From Coptis chinensis (Eukaryota > Streptophyta > Magnoliopsida > Ranunculales > Ranunculaceae): 64,000 nt of DNA. Positions 10,901 to 22,900 of the stretch are shown piece after piece (within the stretch, counting starts at the first letter, position 1; each line of letters opens with the position of its first letter). Under the pieces are notes generated by a model. That model worked only from the letters and a program-made list of their open reading frames with translations, was not told where the DNA came from and did not search any database. The position numbers and the translations under genes were made by a program. The stretch covers positions 100,801,001 to 100,865,000 of the forward strand of contig CM027379.1 of assembly GCA_015680905.1 (NCBI GenBank), written 5' to 3'.

Positions 10901-11620
10901 CAGTGTAGTCAAGGCGCCCTTAAAGCGCAAGGCGCACTTTTAGTGTCTCGCGCCCCTCGCCTTGACTAAGGCGCGAGAGGTCATATAAAGTCTTGCTTTT
11001 TTGTTTTTTGTTTTGTGCGGCGAGCGAATATGTGCGCCTTATCAACTTTTATCAACTTTTACGTTTTTTTTACAATTTTTGCTATACGTGACACATTTAC
11101 ACTCGATCCAATTGTTATATGATATAAGAAATTGTACAAATTTAGTAAGTTTCATTGTGGAGTACACTTTAAACTTAATTTTGACTAGTTTTTATTAAGT
11201 TGTATGGATTGAGAAAAGACACAAAGATAGATTAAATTTTAAATGAAGTTTTACGAGATTCTAAAATTGAATAACGTGTTCTATTTTATAAAGAACTCAT
11301 TTGGCTCAATTCGATTGGTTCATTATTTTAGTTTATTGAAGTTGAGCTAGATTGTATTGAGAGATACGAGTTTTATTTTGCTCTTTACTTATTGCTTAAG
11401 ATTTTTCTTTTAAATGACTACAATGGTTTTATGTTTCACATAAAATTAATTTTAAAGTTTGGCTAAGCAAATCAGTGATAATTCATGTCATATTTAATAT
11501 TTATTTTATTTTTTATTTGATATATCTATTTTTTTATTACTACGCGCCTCACTTCAATCAGGCGCGCGCCATGCCTCGCGCCTTGCGCCTTAGGTGCGCT
11601 TTAACGCCTTTACTACACTG
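10901..11620. mobile_element. hAT MITE, 720 bp, perfect 8-bp TSD
   Basis: The element starts CAGTGTAGTCAAGGCGC and ends with the complementary GGCGCxxxGCCTTTACTACACTG pattern. Both ends are rich in GGCGC steps, unlike the AT-rich middle. The octamer ATTGTAAC lies immediately outside on both sides (10893-10900 and 11621-11628), the hallmark of hAT insertion. The ORF at 11001-11198 shows no transposase similarity. Confidence 0.88.
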
Positions 11621-11628
11621 ATTGTAAC

Positions 11629-12555
11629 CAAGCTTTTATGAGCTCGCTTGCCTCTCAAGAAAAAAGAAATATTATATTGTGATAGTTGCCAACTTTAGAA
11701 ACATTTTTACTGACTAATTTGTGGATCCCTAACTTACCAAAATTCCAATGGCATCAGAATCTTCATTTGCACAGTTCGTATTAAATACAAAGTTAGAAAC
11801 GGTCAATTGGTGTTGGCATTTTGTTCATGGCTAGTGAGCAGCGAGTGATACAGGGGAAAAAAAATTGCTACTTATCCTATATTCCTATGTGCTGAGGAGC
11901 GAAAAGTCTCACACACATCTCCACCACATGTTTTTTTTTTTTTATCAAACTCATTAATTCTAGATTTTCTCTAAACTGTTTTTTTTGTTTAGGAAAAAGC
12001 CAAATAAAAAATAGAAAATAAAATAAAATGACTCAATTCAGCAAAAAGTTTGCCTACATTTTTCTCTTTTTTACCGCCACAAATACCCAATATTAACTGT
12101 ATTATCTATTCGATTCAGCAAAGAGTTTGAAAAGTGAAAAGTGACAACGAAATTGTGATTCTTATATTTGATTATATTGAGAGAAGGAAAGTGACAAACG
12201 AACTTGTGATTCTCTATTTTTGTGATAGAAAAAAAAAATTGAAATGATTTGGGGATAAATTTGTGAATTTGTAGTTATTTTAATCAGTTGGTATAAAAAT
12301 ATGACTTGTGTGCTTAAGCGTTCGTATTACACTTGTACAAAACTACAACCACAAAGTCCAATAAAAATGAAGACCAGAACTTGGAGTGGCCCACTGTTTG
12401 GCCAAAATTGGGAGATTCCAACTTAAACATCCCTAAATCAGATATGAGTAATCACACAAAATTAAAAGAAATGGTGAAACCAATTATTACTTTCACAGCT
12501 TCACTTTTACCTTCCAAATTTTGTCACTTTCTTGCCAGATTCCACTCTTACTTTA
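11629..12555. other. Upstream region of the DUF761 gene, no gene seen
   Basis: AT-rich DNA with poly-T and poly-A runs. Nothing coding was recognised. A small ORF at 12333-12569 lacks any family likeness and lies in the presumed promoter. Confidence 0.5.
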
Positions 12556-12640
12556 CACGTGTTTTTTGAGATTATCAACCATTCCACACCTCAGAACTGA
12601 AGGTCTAATCAGCAGTCCAAAGCTAGCTAGAAGATAAAAA
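12556..12640 (+). promoter_or_regulatory. Candidate core promoter of the DUF761 gene
   Basis: A perfect G-box core CACGTG lies at 12556-12561. A TATA-like GATAAAAA is at 12633-12640, about 150 bases before the ATG, followed by a GA-rich leader (about 12665-12700). The spacing suits transcription starting near 12665. G-boxes bind bZIP and bHLH factors; regulation is inferred. Confidence 0.45.
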
Positions 12641-12790
12641 CCTCTTCTCAAAACTCTTTCTTACACAGAGTAGAGAGAGCAGAGAGTAGAGAGCAGAACC
12701 ACACAACCACGAGACCTCTCTTTCTCCACATAACACAAAAGAAATAACAACACTCTTTCAAAGATATTTGAGACTACCCATTAACCAACC

Positions 12791-13537
12791 ATGCTTGAAG
12801 AATCCATCCCTGCAGTTTGGGCTTCAATGAACAGTTGGTTCACTCCAACTCTTCTTTTTGTGTTCTTAAACCTTATGATTGGAACCATTGCTGTTGCTTC
12901 TGGTGGTTTTGGAACTCAGAAACAGAACCGAGAAAACAACAACGACAACCAACAACCCGGCCAGTTACTTAGATCTCCATCTCTTTTACAGCGCGTGAAG
13001 TCAATCAATCTATATCGTTACAAGTCCCAAGAGCTAAACCCATTTTCTTCAATCACAACAACTACACTTCAACCTTCAGAACTAGAACATACCCAACAAG
13101 TTTTAGACACTTTTAACATACCCCATGATGATAAACAGCACACTGGCCAATTCCCATATGAGAATCTTGATGAGAACCATCATCTCCCCATGGATGAAAC
13201 TTATCACAATATTGAGGATCATCATGTAACAAGAACATTATCTGATACAAAACCAGCATCTGGAGATATACCAGTGAAGTTGTCTAAGAAAATGAAGAAA
13301 TCTGCAAGTACAAAATCAGCTTTTGCGCATTTTGGGGAACAGGAAGTGGTTCAAGTTACTAGACCAGCTACTGTGAGAGAAGGGAAGAGTAGTACTTCGC
13401 AGAGTTTCGGAGATGATGAAGAAGTTGATGCAAAGGCAGATGATTTCATTAATAAGTTCAAGAACCAATTGAAGTTGCAGAGGTTAGATTCTATTATCAG
13501 GTACAAGGAGATGCTTGGTAGAGGTGCTGATAAGTAA
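12791..13537 (+). CDS. DUF4408/DUF761 protein (PAMP-induced A70-like)
   Basis: A single-exon 248-residue protein. Residues 1-37 form the DUF4408 region with a W-x-S-x-x-SWFTPTLLFVFLNL core and a hydrophobic segment at about 18-38 that should anchor the protein in a membrane. The middle is polar and low in complexity, rich in Q, N and H, with a basic KKMKKS patch near 168. The C-terminus, about 212-246, carries the DUF761 signature: VDAKADDFINKFKNQLKLQR, then LDSIIRYKEML. This two-domain layout matches the plant family that includes Arabidopsis PAMP-induced protein A70. Molecular function is unknown in the family, and expression is often linked to defence. The start ATG sits at the DUF4408 boundary and follows a plausible TATA box. 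No frame damage is seen, and a polyadenylation signal follows the stop. This gene looks functional. Confidence 0.9.
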   Translation: MLEESIPAVWASMNSWFTPTLLFVFLNLMIGTIAVASGGFGTQKQNRENNNDNQQPGQLLRSPSLLQRVKSINLYRYKSQELNPFSSITTTTLQPSELEHTQQVLDTFNIPHDDKQHTGQFPYENLDENHHLPMDETYHNIEDHHVTRTLSDTKPASGDIPVKLSKKMKKSASTKSAFAHFGEQEVVQVTRPATVREGKSSTSQSFGDDEEVDAKADDFINKFKNQLKLQRLDSIIRYKEMLGRGADK

Positions 13538-13678
13538 TTTCACTTTATCTTCAAGGGTATCTTGGGTATGTAATGTACTCTTTTAGTATTAGGTCTTTTT
13601 CTCTGGAATTTTTTGGGGGTTATGTTGTAGATCTACTACTGTTAATGGACATCAATGTACATGTCCTATTTGATATTT

Positions 13679-13684
13679 AATAAA
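13679..13684 (+). terminator. Candidate polyadenylation signal AATAAA
   Basis: AATAAA lies about 140 bases after the stop of the DUF761 gene, within a T- and A-rich context typical of plant near-upstream elements. Confidence 0.5.
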
Positions 13685-16195
13685 AAGTACTGTTTGTTTA
13701 GCCATTAACATCTTGCAGATGAAGAGAGAAGAGAAGCTCTCAAACTGGAAACTGATATTGTGGTGGTGTCACTTGTCAGTATGCATCAATGTGATTGGTT
13801 TTCCTTCTGGCTGTGTAGTTAGATTATGTCAGAGTGAGGGAGGTGGTCGTTAATGACGAAAGTGCCCAGATATATTTATAGATATATTATTATGGTCAAG
13901 TTGATGGGCATTTAAGGCATATCAAATTTTAGCAATGTTTGATAACATCTTTTTTTGTGGCAACATTGTTTGATAACATCTTGTTTGGACTTTGGACAAA
14001 GAGTAGTGGGTGTAGATTCTAGCTTGGCCAGTGTTGCACTTGCACATGGGGTTGAATGCTTTGGGTGTAAATGGAGTTTTCAATGTCATGTGCTGTGTAT
14101 GGACTATGGACCTTTAAAATACACTCTATTGGGTGTATTTTTTTGGTGACCAATTGTTTCTGGAATTCTGGTCCATGTCTTGTTAACATGTTCAGCTTGT
14201 TCTGAATAGTAAACTGATTGCTGAAATGCGTTCCTAGATTCCCTCTTCGTGTAGAGTATGGTTCAATAAATTAAATCAAGCTGGTTATATTTTCTGAGCT
14301 ATTTATTCTTATTTATTCATGCAGTGGAACAATTCACTCGATCATTTACTCATATACTTTACAAAACCTATGAATTCTAGTGATTAATCTTAAGATTTAA
14401 GGGACTCTTCATTGAGGAGAGTTGATTGGTTCTAGCAATGATCAGTTGCCTATGCGGCAAGGAGATTAAAACGTTAGTTCTGGGGTTGCTTTAGGTACTC
14501 TAGAGTTCTAGCTAGTTAATGGTGGGAATTGGGAATTGCTGTTGATTCTCATCGGAAACATTTGTTCCGTTTCAGTTTAGCTAACAGTTTAAATGTTCAA
14601 TGGTTTGTAACATAAAACCATTGAACTAATAGAGAAATGCGAATGTACTGTTTGTAATGCTATAAAAGTTTGAGATGTTTTACTGACGATGTGTGCTCAT
14701 TTCTGAACCGGCCGCGGCCAAAAGAGAAAGGAAGAAAAGAAAAGGCAGTCCAAGTGTGTAGGCATTTAAATGTGATTCTTAATTTCTTATGCCCCATTCC
14801 AAATTTCCAATTCATTCTGTTGTCTTAACTTTTGATATGCCGTACAAACAGGGTAGGTATCTAGTTGTTGTTGCACAATCACATGATAGGACTCAGGAGA
14901 GCTTGGTAGCTTACTTTGGGGTGAAGATTACTTTATTTGCTAATTAATGGTATGTTGGTGGCTGAAGTGCATTAGTCAGGGTTAAACCAATACTTTTTCT
15001 AACTGCGACAGCTTTTACTGTGTTTTATAGACTTCAGACTAGACTTTATTAAAAAAAAAAAAGACTTCAGATTAGATGAATTATATATCAATCCAACTTT
15101 TAGAGTCCCGTTCTGTTACAGAGATTCTGCATCCGTGTTATTTAACCGTTAAAACTGTGCCGAGATGCACAACATAGGAAGAGATTAATCTCTGCCTTCA
15201 TATGTTAGTTTCTTGACAAGTTAACAGAGAAAAAACGTCGTGGTGGGGGGTGTTTATGTGCTGAATTGATTCGGGTGGAATGAAAAAATGAAGCATATAT
15301 ATGATTTGGATCCAATAAAAGACGAGCCGCGGTCAAAGAGTAACTGATTGAGTAATCTCTGTCAATTTGATAGCTTTAATTTATCTTTTTTTACGTCATC
15401 GATTTACGTTGTGGTGGGGGGCATATGGAAAGTGTAAGTCGAGAAAGAGAGCGTCTAAGATTCTTGAACGCGAAATGATCCAACGACCACTAAGTATGGT
15501 CTTTGGCGAGCGTGATCTCGGTGGACATGATATTTTTTTGGCTCTAAATCTCTAATTAAGGCGGAAAAAAAAGAGTCGGAAAATCGGCTACTACCTTAGC
15601 AGTCGGCGTGATATATTCCGTATGCACAATCGTGTCGGTATAATCTGCAGGCTATAAGTTTCTAATATCTAGTAAAATAGTTGTCGATATACGGCGTTTT
15701 CAATGTCGGTATAAAAGTCGGCATCAACGTTGTAAAAGTCAAAAACTGTGATGATTATTGATTAATCACGACTAACGAGTTCACCAACGCTGTAAGGCCA
15801 GTAAAACCACCGACAACGCCAAACCCAAATGTCAACAAACTCAACTCTCCAAGAGTTGTGGTGTTCGGATGCAACATACCTCTACCCCTACCCGTAATCA
15901 TGTAGTTTGTTTGTGACCGAAGGTGAGGGGGTGCTAATATGTTTACACGTATTCATCTTGTCGATTCAGTTTAGAGATTGGGGTTGAACAATTTTGTCAA
16001 AGGTCGACTTTGATCAACTGGACAGACATGGAAGATGATTTAGTGAATGGAAGCTCTTGGATTCTCACCAAACTACAACATGGTTCCCGAGGGAGGAGCA
16101 ATAACTGGTTGCTGGTTCATGGAAACCAAGAGGCGTACTGGGATGAAGGTTAGCCCGCTTTATTAATAATAGAACTTAACAGCTAATTGCCTAAG
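13685..16195. other. Intergenic DNA, no gene recognised
   Basis: Small ORFs (for example 13955-14149 and 15367-15555) have no family likeness. A short duplicated phrase, TGTTTGATAACATCTT, occurs near 13936 and 13970. A 123-base open stretch at 16030-16152 ends at a possible splice donor but resembles nothing known to me. Confidence 0.5.
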
Positions 16196-17360
16196 CAGTG
16201 CCGTCCATTTCAATAGCCCTGTGCAAATTGTGAAATGTGGCCCTCTTCCATCAATACTAAATTTCTTTCTAAAACTTGTGATTCTTTAAGAATGAATTTA
16301 TTAAAGGATATTTTATGTTATTTAGTTAGTTTTAAAGTTTTTTTCTTTTTTTTTTCTCTTTTTCTTTTCCACATTGATATTTTCTAAGAAGTATTTATTT
16401 ATTTATTTTTTTATAATGAAATTATATAAGAATCGAGTTGGAATAATAGAACCTGATATACTTAAATGAATAAAAATGGTGGTTGATGAGAATATATAAG
16501 GAAAATTTTTTTGGAAAAGAATTATTTCACAAAGGATACCGATAAAAACCCAAAACCGAAAATTTCACAATAAGCGGTCGATTATCTCATATTCTCTTTT
16601 TTTCATTAATTATGTTCATAAAAAGAAAATAGTTAGATATAATAGATGAGGAGAACTTTTCAATGATTAGATCTCTCTCTCTTCCTAATTAATAACGTTT
16701 TTTATTTTGGAAAATCACTCCAATTAATTTTGAGTTGTCCTCAATTACTTAAATACAAAAAAGAATTAGTAAAAAAAACCCCTCATTCACCTTATGACTA
16801 TCTAGTATCCTCTCATTCTCAATAATTTCTTTCTTTACAATTGTGGATTTGTATTAATTTTCACTTCGATCAATCTCAATTACTTATTCATCTAAATTTT
16901 GATTATTTTTCAAGTAAGTTAGAGATTAAAATCAATTTTTCCTTTTCTTAAATATTATTTCAATAACTCAATTTAATTCCAAAGTAATCTAGTCTAATAT
17001 TATTCACCTAACTTGATTTCTTGAAACGACATGATTGTTTTCCTAATGCATTCATAGCTTATAGAATTTTGTTGATTGTTCCCATTATTGTCGCGTATGC
17101 AGAAAGTTTTTAAAATTAAAACTATTGAAATCATACATTAGATCGACTATGTCACAAGAAAGTCTAAATGGGCTAGCGTTAATATCTATTGAAAATGAAT
17201 TTTTAAATAAAATTAACTTTAAAAACTTCATTGATGATTTTGCAACAAAAAATGCGAGAAAGAAAATATTTCGATGATCCAATTTGTGTTGATGGAAGAC
17301 TGGAAGAATGCCACATTTCACCGTTTGCACAGGGCCATTGAAAACTCAGGGACGGCCCTG
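16196..17360 (+). mobile_element. Degraded hAT transposon with 50-bp inverted ends
   Basis: The left end starts CAGTGCCGTCCATTTCAATA and the right end is the complement of CAGGGCCGTCCCTGAGTTTT. Beyond that, both share GCCCTGTGCAAA and GTGAAATGTGGC, giving imperfect inverted repeats of about 50 bases. The CAGGGCCGTCC type terminus is common for plant hAT elements. Flanking octamers TGCCTAAG and GGTCTACT do not match convincingly, so the element is old or its borders are slightly off. The interior keeps only the very end of the transposase gene. Confidence 0.75.
17107..17277 (+). pseudogene. hAT transposase C-terminal (dimerisation) fragment
   Basis: One open frame reads LKLLKSYIRSTMSQESLNGL, then ALISIEN, FKNFIDDFATKNARK and a stop at 17275-17277. 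This matches the end of the hAT dimerisation domain in plant ZMYM/TTF-type transposases, which typically reads RLNGLAxxSIExxxxxxxxxxxLIxxFAxxKARK. No upstream catalytic or BED zinc-finger sequence survives between 16250 and 17100. The fragment lies 83 bases from the right inverted repeat, in the expected position for the 3' end of such a gene. Confidence 0.75.
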
Positions 17361-17403
17361 GGTCTACTTGATGAGAGAAGAAGTGATCGTTGTGTCTTTA
17401 TTG

Positions 17404-17710
17404 TTTTTTTTTTTGAAATTTTTGTGGGTAAGGCATACCCAAATGCATTAAAATTAAACTCTAGTATAAACATAACCAACATCTTGTTGTAATATAGCAC
17501 TTAGTCTTTCATCCATTGGTCCTATTATACCAAACTCCTTCCTCTCACATTATGATTTATTGCAATATGATCAGCTGCTCTATTTCCTTCTCTGAGTATG
17601 TGTTGTACTGATGCAGAGATAAATGACATTTTATATGCTCTAATGACACACAAGAGGTTCTGGCAGTACCATGACATTGGCTCTTCCTCATTGATTATAC
17701 TCACAGCTCT
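17404..17710 (-). mobile_element. 5'-truncated LINE, 307 bp, 14-bp TSD
   Basis: On the minus strand the element encodes a frame with VQHILREGNRAADHIA, the closing H-x-x-R-x-x-N-x-A-A-D motif of a LINE-type RNase H domain. Its 3' side ends in an 11-base poly(A) (poly-T at 17404-17414). The 14-mer TTGTGTCTTTATTG flanks both sides (17390-17403 and 17711-17724). Poly(A), severe 5' truncation and a long target duplication together are the classic signature of LINE target-primed insertion. Confidence 0.85.
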
Positions 17711-17724
17711 TTGTGTCTTTATTG

Positions 17725-18988
17725 CTAATTGAGCTAAGAGAGCCGTTCAAGCTATTATTGCTTCTAGTCTTTGAGACTTTGGCCGAAAAAAAAATGTAGT
17801 CATTGAGATACTAACTATTATAAACTATGAACTTATTTTTATCAAAAAAAAAAAAAAAACAAGAACTATAAAGTTATGGAGGCCTTATCTCATTTATTTG
17901 TTCTTCTGACATAGTGGTCTAGTGGGTCACATAATGGGTCCCCGATTTCTATTGTCTAGACTAAAATTGTTCACTTTGTTTTGGGTAGCTTCAAAATATT
18001 AGGTATTTGGCGATAAAACTAAATATATTTTGGGCCTACATATTGTGGACCCTTGTGCCGTCGCCCACAATGCACCTTGTCAGGGTCGGGCCTGCGCCTA
18101 AGAATCGCCTCAAAGAGTGACCCCATGCAAAGATAAAATTTTTAACCAAAGTAGAAAACCGTTTAGGTGAGTTGAGTTTAAGACTTAAGCAAAGCTGCTT
18201 ATAAGTTGATTTAAACAAATTTTTGTTGGTATAAAGCATGATGGAAAAAAAACTCTGCGCAATTGCAAGTAAGAGCTAAAACTGGATAAGAGCATCATGT
18301 GATAAGCAGATCAGAACCAAAACTTTCAAAACTTTTATAGATCAGGGAGTGCCTCTCAAGGACAAAAATGTTGAAAAAGTAACTCTCAATACCATTTTTT
18401 AATCACTCACAAGGATTGAGTAGATGAAAAGTCAAATATACTCTTGACGCGAAATAAAAAATAGTTTGGATAGATGAAATATCAAGTATATCCCTGATGT
18501 GAAATAGTAAATGGCCCGACCCAACCGAAACGACCCGGTATATATAGTACTACGTCACGATGATAAATTATTCTAAGCATGTGATGTACCATGCTTATTT
18601 AAATTGCCTTGGCTTCTTTCAATTGCTTACATTTTTTTTTTTGGCATATACCTTTGGATTATCACGGTGTGCTATTTATATTCTAAACAAAATAGTGCTG
18701 TATGTGTTCAAAATGAATTTTGATGTTTTAACTTAACTTAATTGATATAATCTTTATAGGAATATTTATTCGAATCCTTAGTTTCATCTATTACTTTCAT
18801 CCATTATAATCTAATTGCATCTAGCTCAGCATGGACCACTCCATTTATCACTTCCAAAATCTTCATGTCTCTTAATGAATGACTTGACTTGTGCATAGAG
18901 TTCAATCACTAATGTGACCAAGGAAGTAATTGAATTTTGAGTTTTTCGTTTTCTAAGGTTCTTGATTTTATTTCCTTACAGTAGTAGG
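17725..18988. other. Intergenic DNA, no gene recognised
   Basis: Contains an A16 run near 17844 and AT-rich DNA. The minus-strand ORF at 18036-18239 has no recognisable features. Confidence 0.5.
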
Positions 18989-19390
18989 CATAGTACAAAA
19001 TATTAAGATATGGGGTATTTATCGATATTCAATTTTTTGATATGTATCGTGGATATATCCTCTATTTGGAGATATTTGTTTTGTTTCACATGCAAATATC
19101 GTAAATATATTCAAAATATCGATAAATATTGTGGATATTTCTTGATATATCATAATACATTATTTATATGTATTTGAAATATAATGGTAAATATTAAATA
19201 AAATTGTTACATACAAAAAATATTGCAAAATATCCCAAAATATCTCCAAATATCGCAAATATCATCGAAATATTACCGATATTTGCAGTCGTATATATCT
19301 CTAAACATATCGTGATATTTATATATCTTTATCTAAAAACTCGATAGATATTGAAAAATATTGTGATATATCACGATAATTTGTACTATG
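18989..19390. mobile_element. hAT MITE, 402 bp, perfect 8-bp TSD
   Basis: Ends are CATAGTACAAAATATTAAGA at the left and the complement of CATAGTACAAATTATCGTGA at the right. GTAGTAGG flanks both sides exactly (18981-18988 and 19391-19398). The interior is almost entirely made of AAATATCG, ATATCGTGATAT and similar words, giving it strong self-complementarity. A short stretch at 57643-57676 recalls its right end. Confidence 0.85.
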
Positions 19391-19734
19391 GTAGTAGGAA
19401 CTAATTAGTAGATATTCCAATTTGGTCGACTCAAAATATAGAATTCATTAAGTATTTGCTTCCTTTCTTAAATCCATGTATTTTCTAGATTTGGTACAAC
19501 TACTGATAAATATATTAATTTTAGATTTGGTGTCTTAATTTTGCTAATAATTTGTTTCCTGATTTTAGGTTAGAGTTTGTTATTGTCTAAAATTCCTATT
19601 AAGTACACATATCCTGAGACACAAAATTTAATCTCAACCATTTAGTAACTTTCTCCATATTAAATTTTGACCACTACTTTTGTATTTAAATTCTTGAGAT
19701 CAATCTTCTCTAGCTGTTATGTTAGATTGATGAA

Positions 19735-19945
19735 CAATGATTGTTAATACCTATTTGTGCAGTGGTATGAACAATCATTGTTCATAGTTCATACTTCAAC
19801 ATAATATATGATAAGTAAGAACACCCCATTGAAGTATGAACATTGAACAATCATTGTTCACACCTATTTTGGGGTATGAACAATCACTGTTCACACATTA
19901 AACATGAGCTATAAACAATCAATGTTCATATGAACATTGATTGTT
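19735..19945. repeat. Palindromic minisatellite, part 1 of 3
   Basis: Units of about 34 bases carry the palindrome TGAACAATCATTGTTCA in variant forms, joined by phrases such as TACCTCAACATGAGCTA or GATAAGTAAGAACACCTATT. The array is cut at 19945 by a solo LTR and continues at 23334. Confidence 0.85.
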
Positions 19946-22900
19946 TGTCACACCCCGAATTTCGACAAAATCGGAAAAACAATATTTGTTTCCGACTCTT
20001 CGATTTTCAAGGTGTGATGCACTCTCCACTTCCAAAAACCCATCATCTATTTAATTACTCTAATAATTTGAAACCAATAAATTTTTTAAATAAACAAAAG
20101 TCCTCTTCATTATCAAAAACTTGCAAATATGATTAAATTACAAAATTTCTTTCAACACTCTTTAATTATAATTACAACTGAAAATACAAAACAACATTGT
20201 CTCAACTAAAAATCTATTGTACCTCAAGGGAAAAACAAAACATATCCTGAAGGCGACGGTAACGCAAACCACAAGTAGCAACCAACCTTCTTCAACACTA
20301 ATCCTGTCAAGACTTATCAACTATGTTCATTTAATGAACACACCTGATAAGCAAACATGCAAATCGGGTCAGCATTATAAACAATGCTGGTGTGAGTAGC
20401 CATAAAATACAAAATATACTTATACAAATATATACACAATCCATAAGGCAGTTAGTTCCTCTGTCGATGGCGCCTTAACTTCCAACGACTAATACAATAT
20501 CCTTAAGTACAATAATTAAGGCATGTAGTTTCTCCACTGAGGCGCCTTAGTTTCCAATTCAATAATAGTAAGGCATTTAGTTTATCTACTGAGGCGTCTT
20601 AGTTTCAAACCGTACTAAGTCAATTGTATCTAAAAATAACATAACGAAACTAAAACGTACTCTATACTTACACTGGTATAGGCCAAATTACAGAGTGGGT
20701 CACACCTGCATAACTAATCAATTCAACCCACCTTTCTGTAGAACATTGTGACTGCAACATAACTTACAATAAATAATTTATTTTCAATTTAAAGTACACT
20801 TTGATATATCATCACAATTATTGTTTATAGTTTCTTCAAGTGTCTCTAGAATCACGTCGTCTCTATGTCTTACTTAGTTTCTTTGGTTGCCACAATCGCT
20901 ACACAACGCCGAACATGTATATCCACATGCCCTCCTTCACATAATGAACCACTCCGTGCGTAGTTATCCTAAGCGGGATATCGCATACCAAGTAACCCCC
21001 ACACGAACGCTATTATGTGAGTACTGCCACTATTCAGCATAAAATATCGCGCGTCTCTTTTTAATTTTGTGAACGGAATAATCAAGCCACTATTCGGCTA
21101 CGCCAGAAGGGCCATTTAGATTCACTGAAACGCCAAAAGGGCGAATCATATCACATACGCCCATCACAAGGGCCAAATCACATGAGTTGTGGTAGCTAGG
21201 TTATAGGATTTTCGTTACGTAATTTATTCAAGTGTCATACATTTATATCTCATAATTATTTCACTATATCACGTGCATGCCAATTAATTATTGCACTAAA
21301 CCACCATCCCGTGGGAAATATCCACAAATATTATACTACCTCATAGTAGTATCTCACCGATATAATAATGAAGCGTTTATATCAATTTCTTAAAGATATT
21401 GCATTTAATAGATATCCTAACATATGATATCATTTAACATAACAACAATTTCAACATACCACATAACGTCACAATAGTTCCAAACGTACCGCATAACATT
21501 TTTATAATGTTTTAGGAATATTATGTCTCATAACATTCCAATCTCGTCACGTGTCAAAAATACACAACATCAACGTCAAATCTTTCTTAGATAATGACTA
21601 ACCAATTATGCAGGCTTCCACACCATTTTAGCATTTGATTTGTCCATGCAATTTACAACATAAAACGTAGCACAATTAAACAGTCAAAAGTCTACAATCA
21701 AAGCCCAAAACCAAAACCCAAAAGTCTAATTTGGATCTATATTAAGAGATATGGACCGGCCCAAAACCAAATTGGAAATTGGCCCAAAGAAAACACTAGT
21801 TAGTTTTGGCCCAAGCCAACTAAACAAAACTAAAACTGAAACTGAAATTGGCCCAAAACACAAATGGGTTCGGCCCAAAGAATTAAACTAAAACCGGCCC
21901 CAAAAACTTAAATTAAAACCGGCCCAAAAACTTAAACTAAACTGGCCCAAACAAAACAATCTACGTTCCGGCCCAAACAAAATAAAATCCATTGGCTTTG
22001 GCCCAAGCCCAACAAGCTAACATGTTTAGTGAAACTAGAATGCGTCCGGGAGCACCAGATCGCATTCTCTTTCTTCTCCCTCCAACGAATCCCTCCACCA
22101 CCGGATCGACCACCACAAGTTCCAATCGCCACCCCTCCAAACATAACCGAAAATAACCAAATTCAAAACCCCTACAACTTTAATACAAACAAAAACCTCA
22201 AATCATTAAATCAATCATCTTCATCCAAACTAGATCTGGATTCGCGCCACCATTAACGCCGGATTCAAAGCTTCAATCCACCCTACTGTCTAGCCTACAA
22301 TCACCACCAAACAATTGGGTTTTGATCCCCATCAACAACCAAAACTTTAGGGTATACTCAAAACCCAAAAACCCTCACTGCTTTCCAATGGCATTCGACG
22401 CCATTTCCAAGCTCTTTTCCAAGCTTCAACAGCCTCGACATTACCCAAACATCAAACCAACAATCTTCCCATACCACCAACAGTTTACCCCATCCATAAC
22501 ACAATACAACTGTTCAAAACCATATATCAACACAACAACATAACGGTTCCAGAATAAACATACAGGACATGACTATGTTTGGGGCTCGCGCCACCATTAC
22601 CGATCTCTTCCGAGTTCCAACAGTTCAATTAAGAGTTTCAATGTTTCAATGATTAAGCACTAAAAATATTAACATCTAACCAGTTCAACAATTCACAAAA
22701 TGAGAGAAAAATAAAGACAGAGAAAAATAGATAAAAACTGAGCGGAAGAAAAACTATGTACATATAGCTTTTTCTTCCTACCCGTAGATTCGGTGAAAAC
22801 AGAAAAACTATAACTACTCACCTGTATCGTGAAAAAGAAATATAGAAGAAAACTACGCGAGAACCAATCCTAAGCTAGCTCACACAATCCGCCATTCTTC

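Noticed and set aside
13955-14149. 64-codon ORF after the DUF761 gene
   Set aside because: No family likeness, no promoter and ordinary intergenic composition.
16030-16152. Possible single exon starting MEDDLVNGSS and ending at a GT
   Set aside because: No acceptor-linked partner exon and no recognisable family. Too short to call.
17725-17790. Extension of the LINE reading frame beyond the duplication
   Set aside because: A weak in-frame likeness continues past 17711, but the exact 14-bp duplication marks the border and the frame contains a stop.
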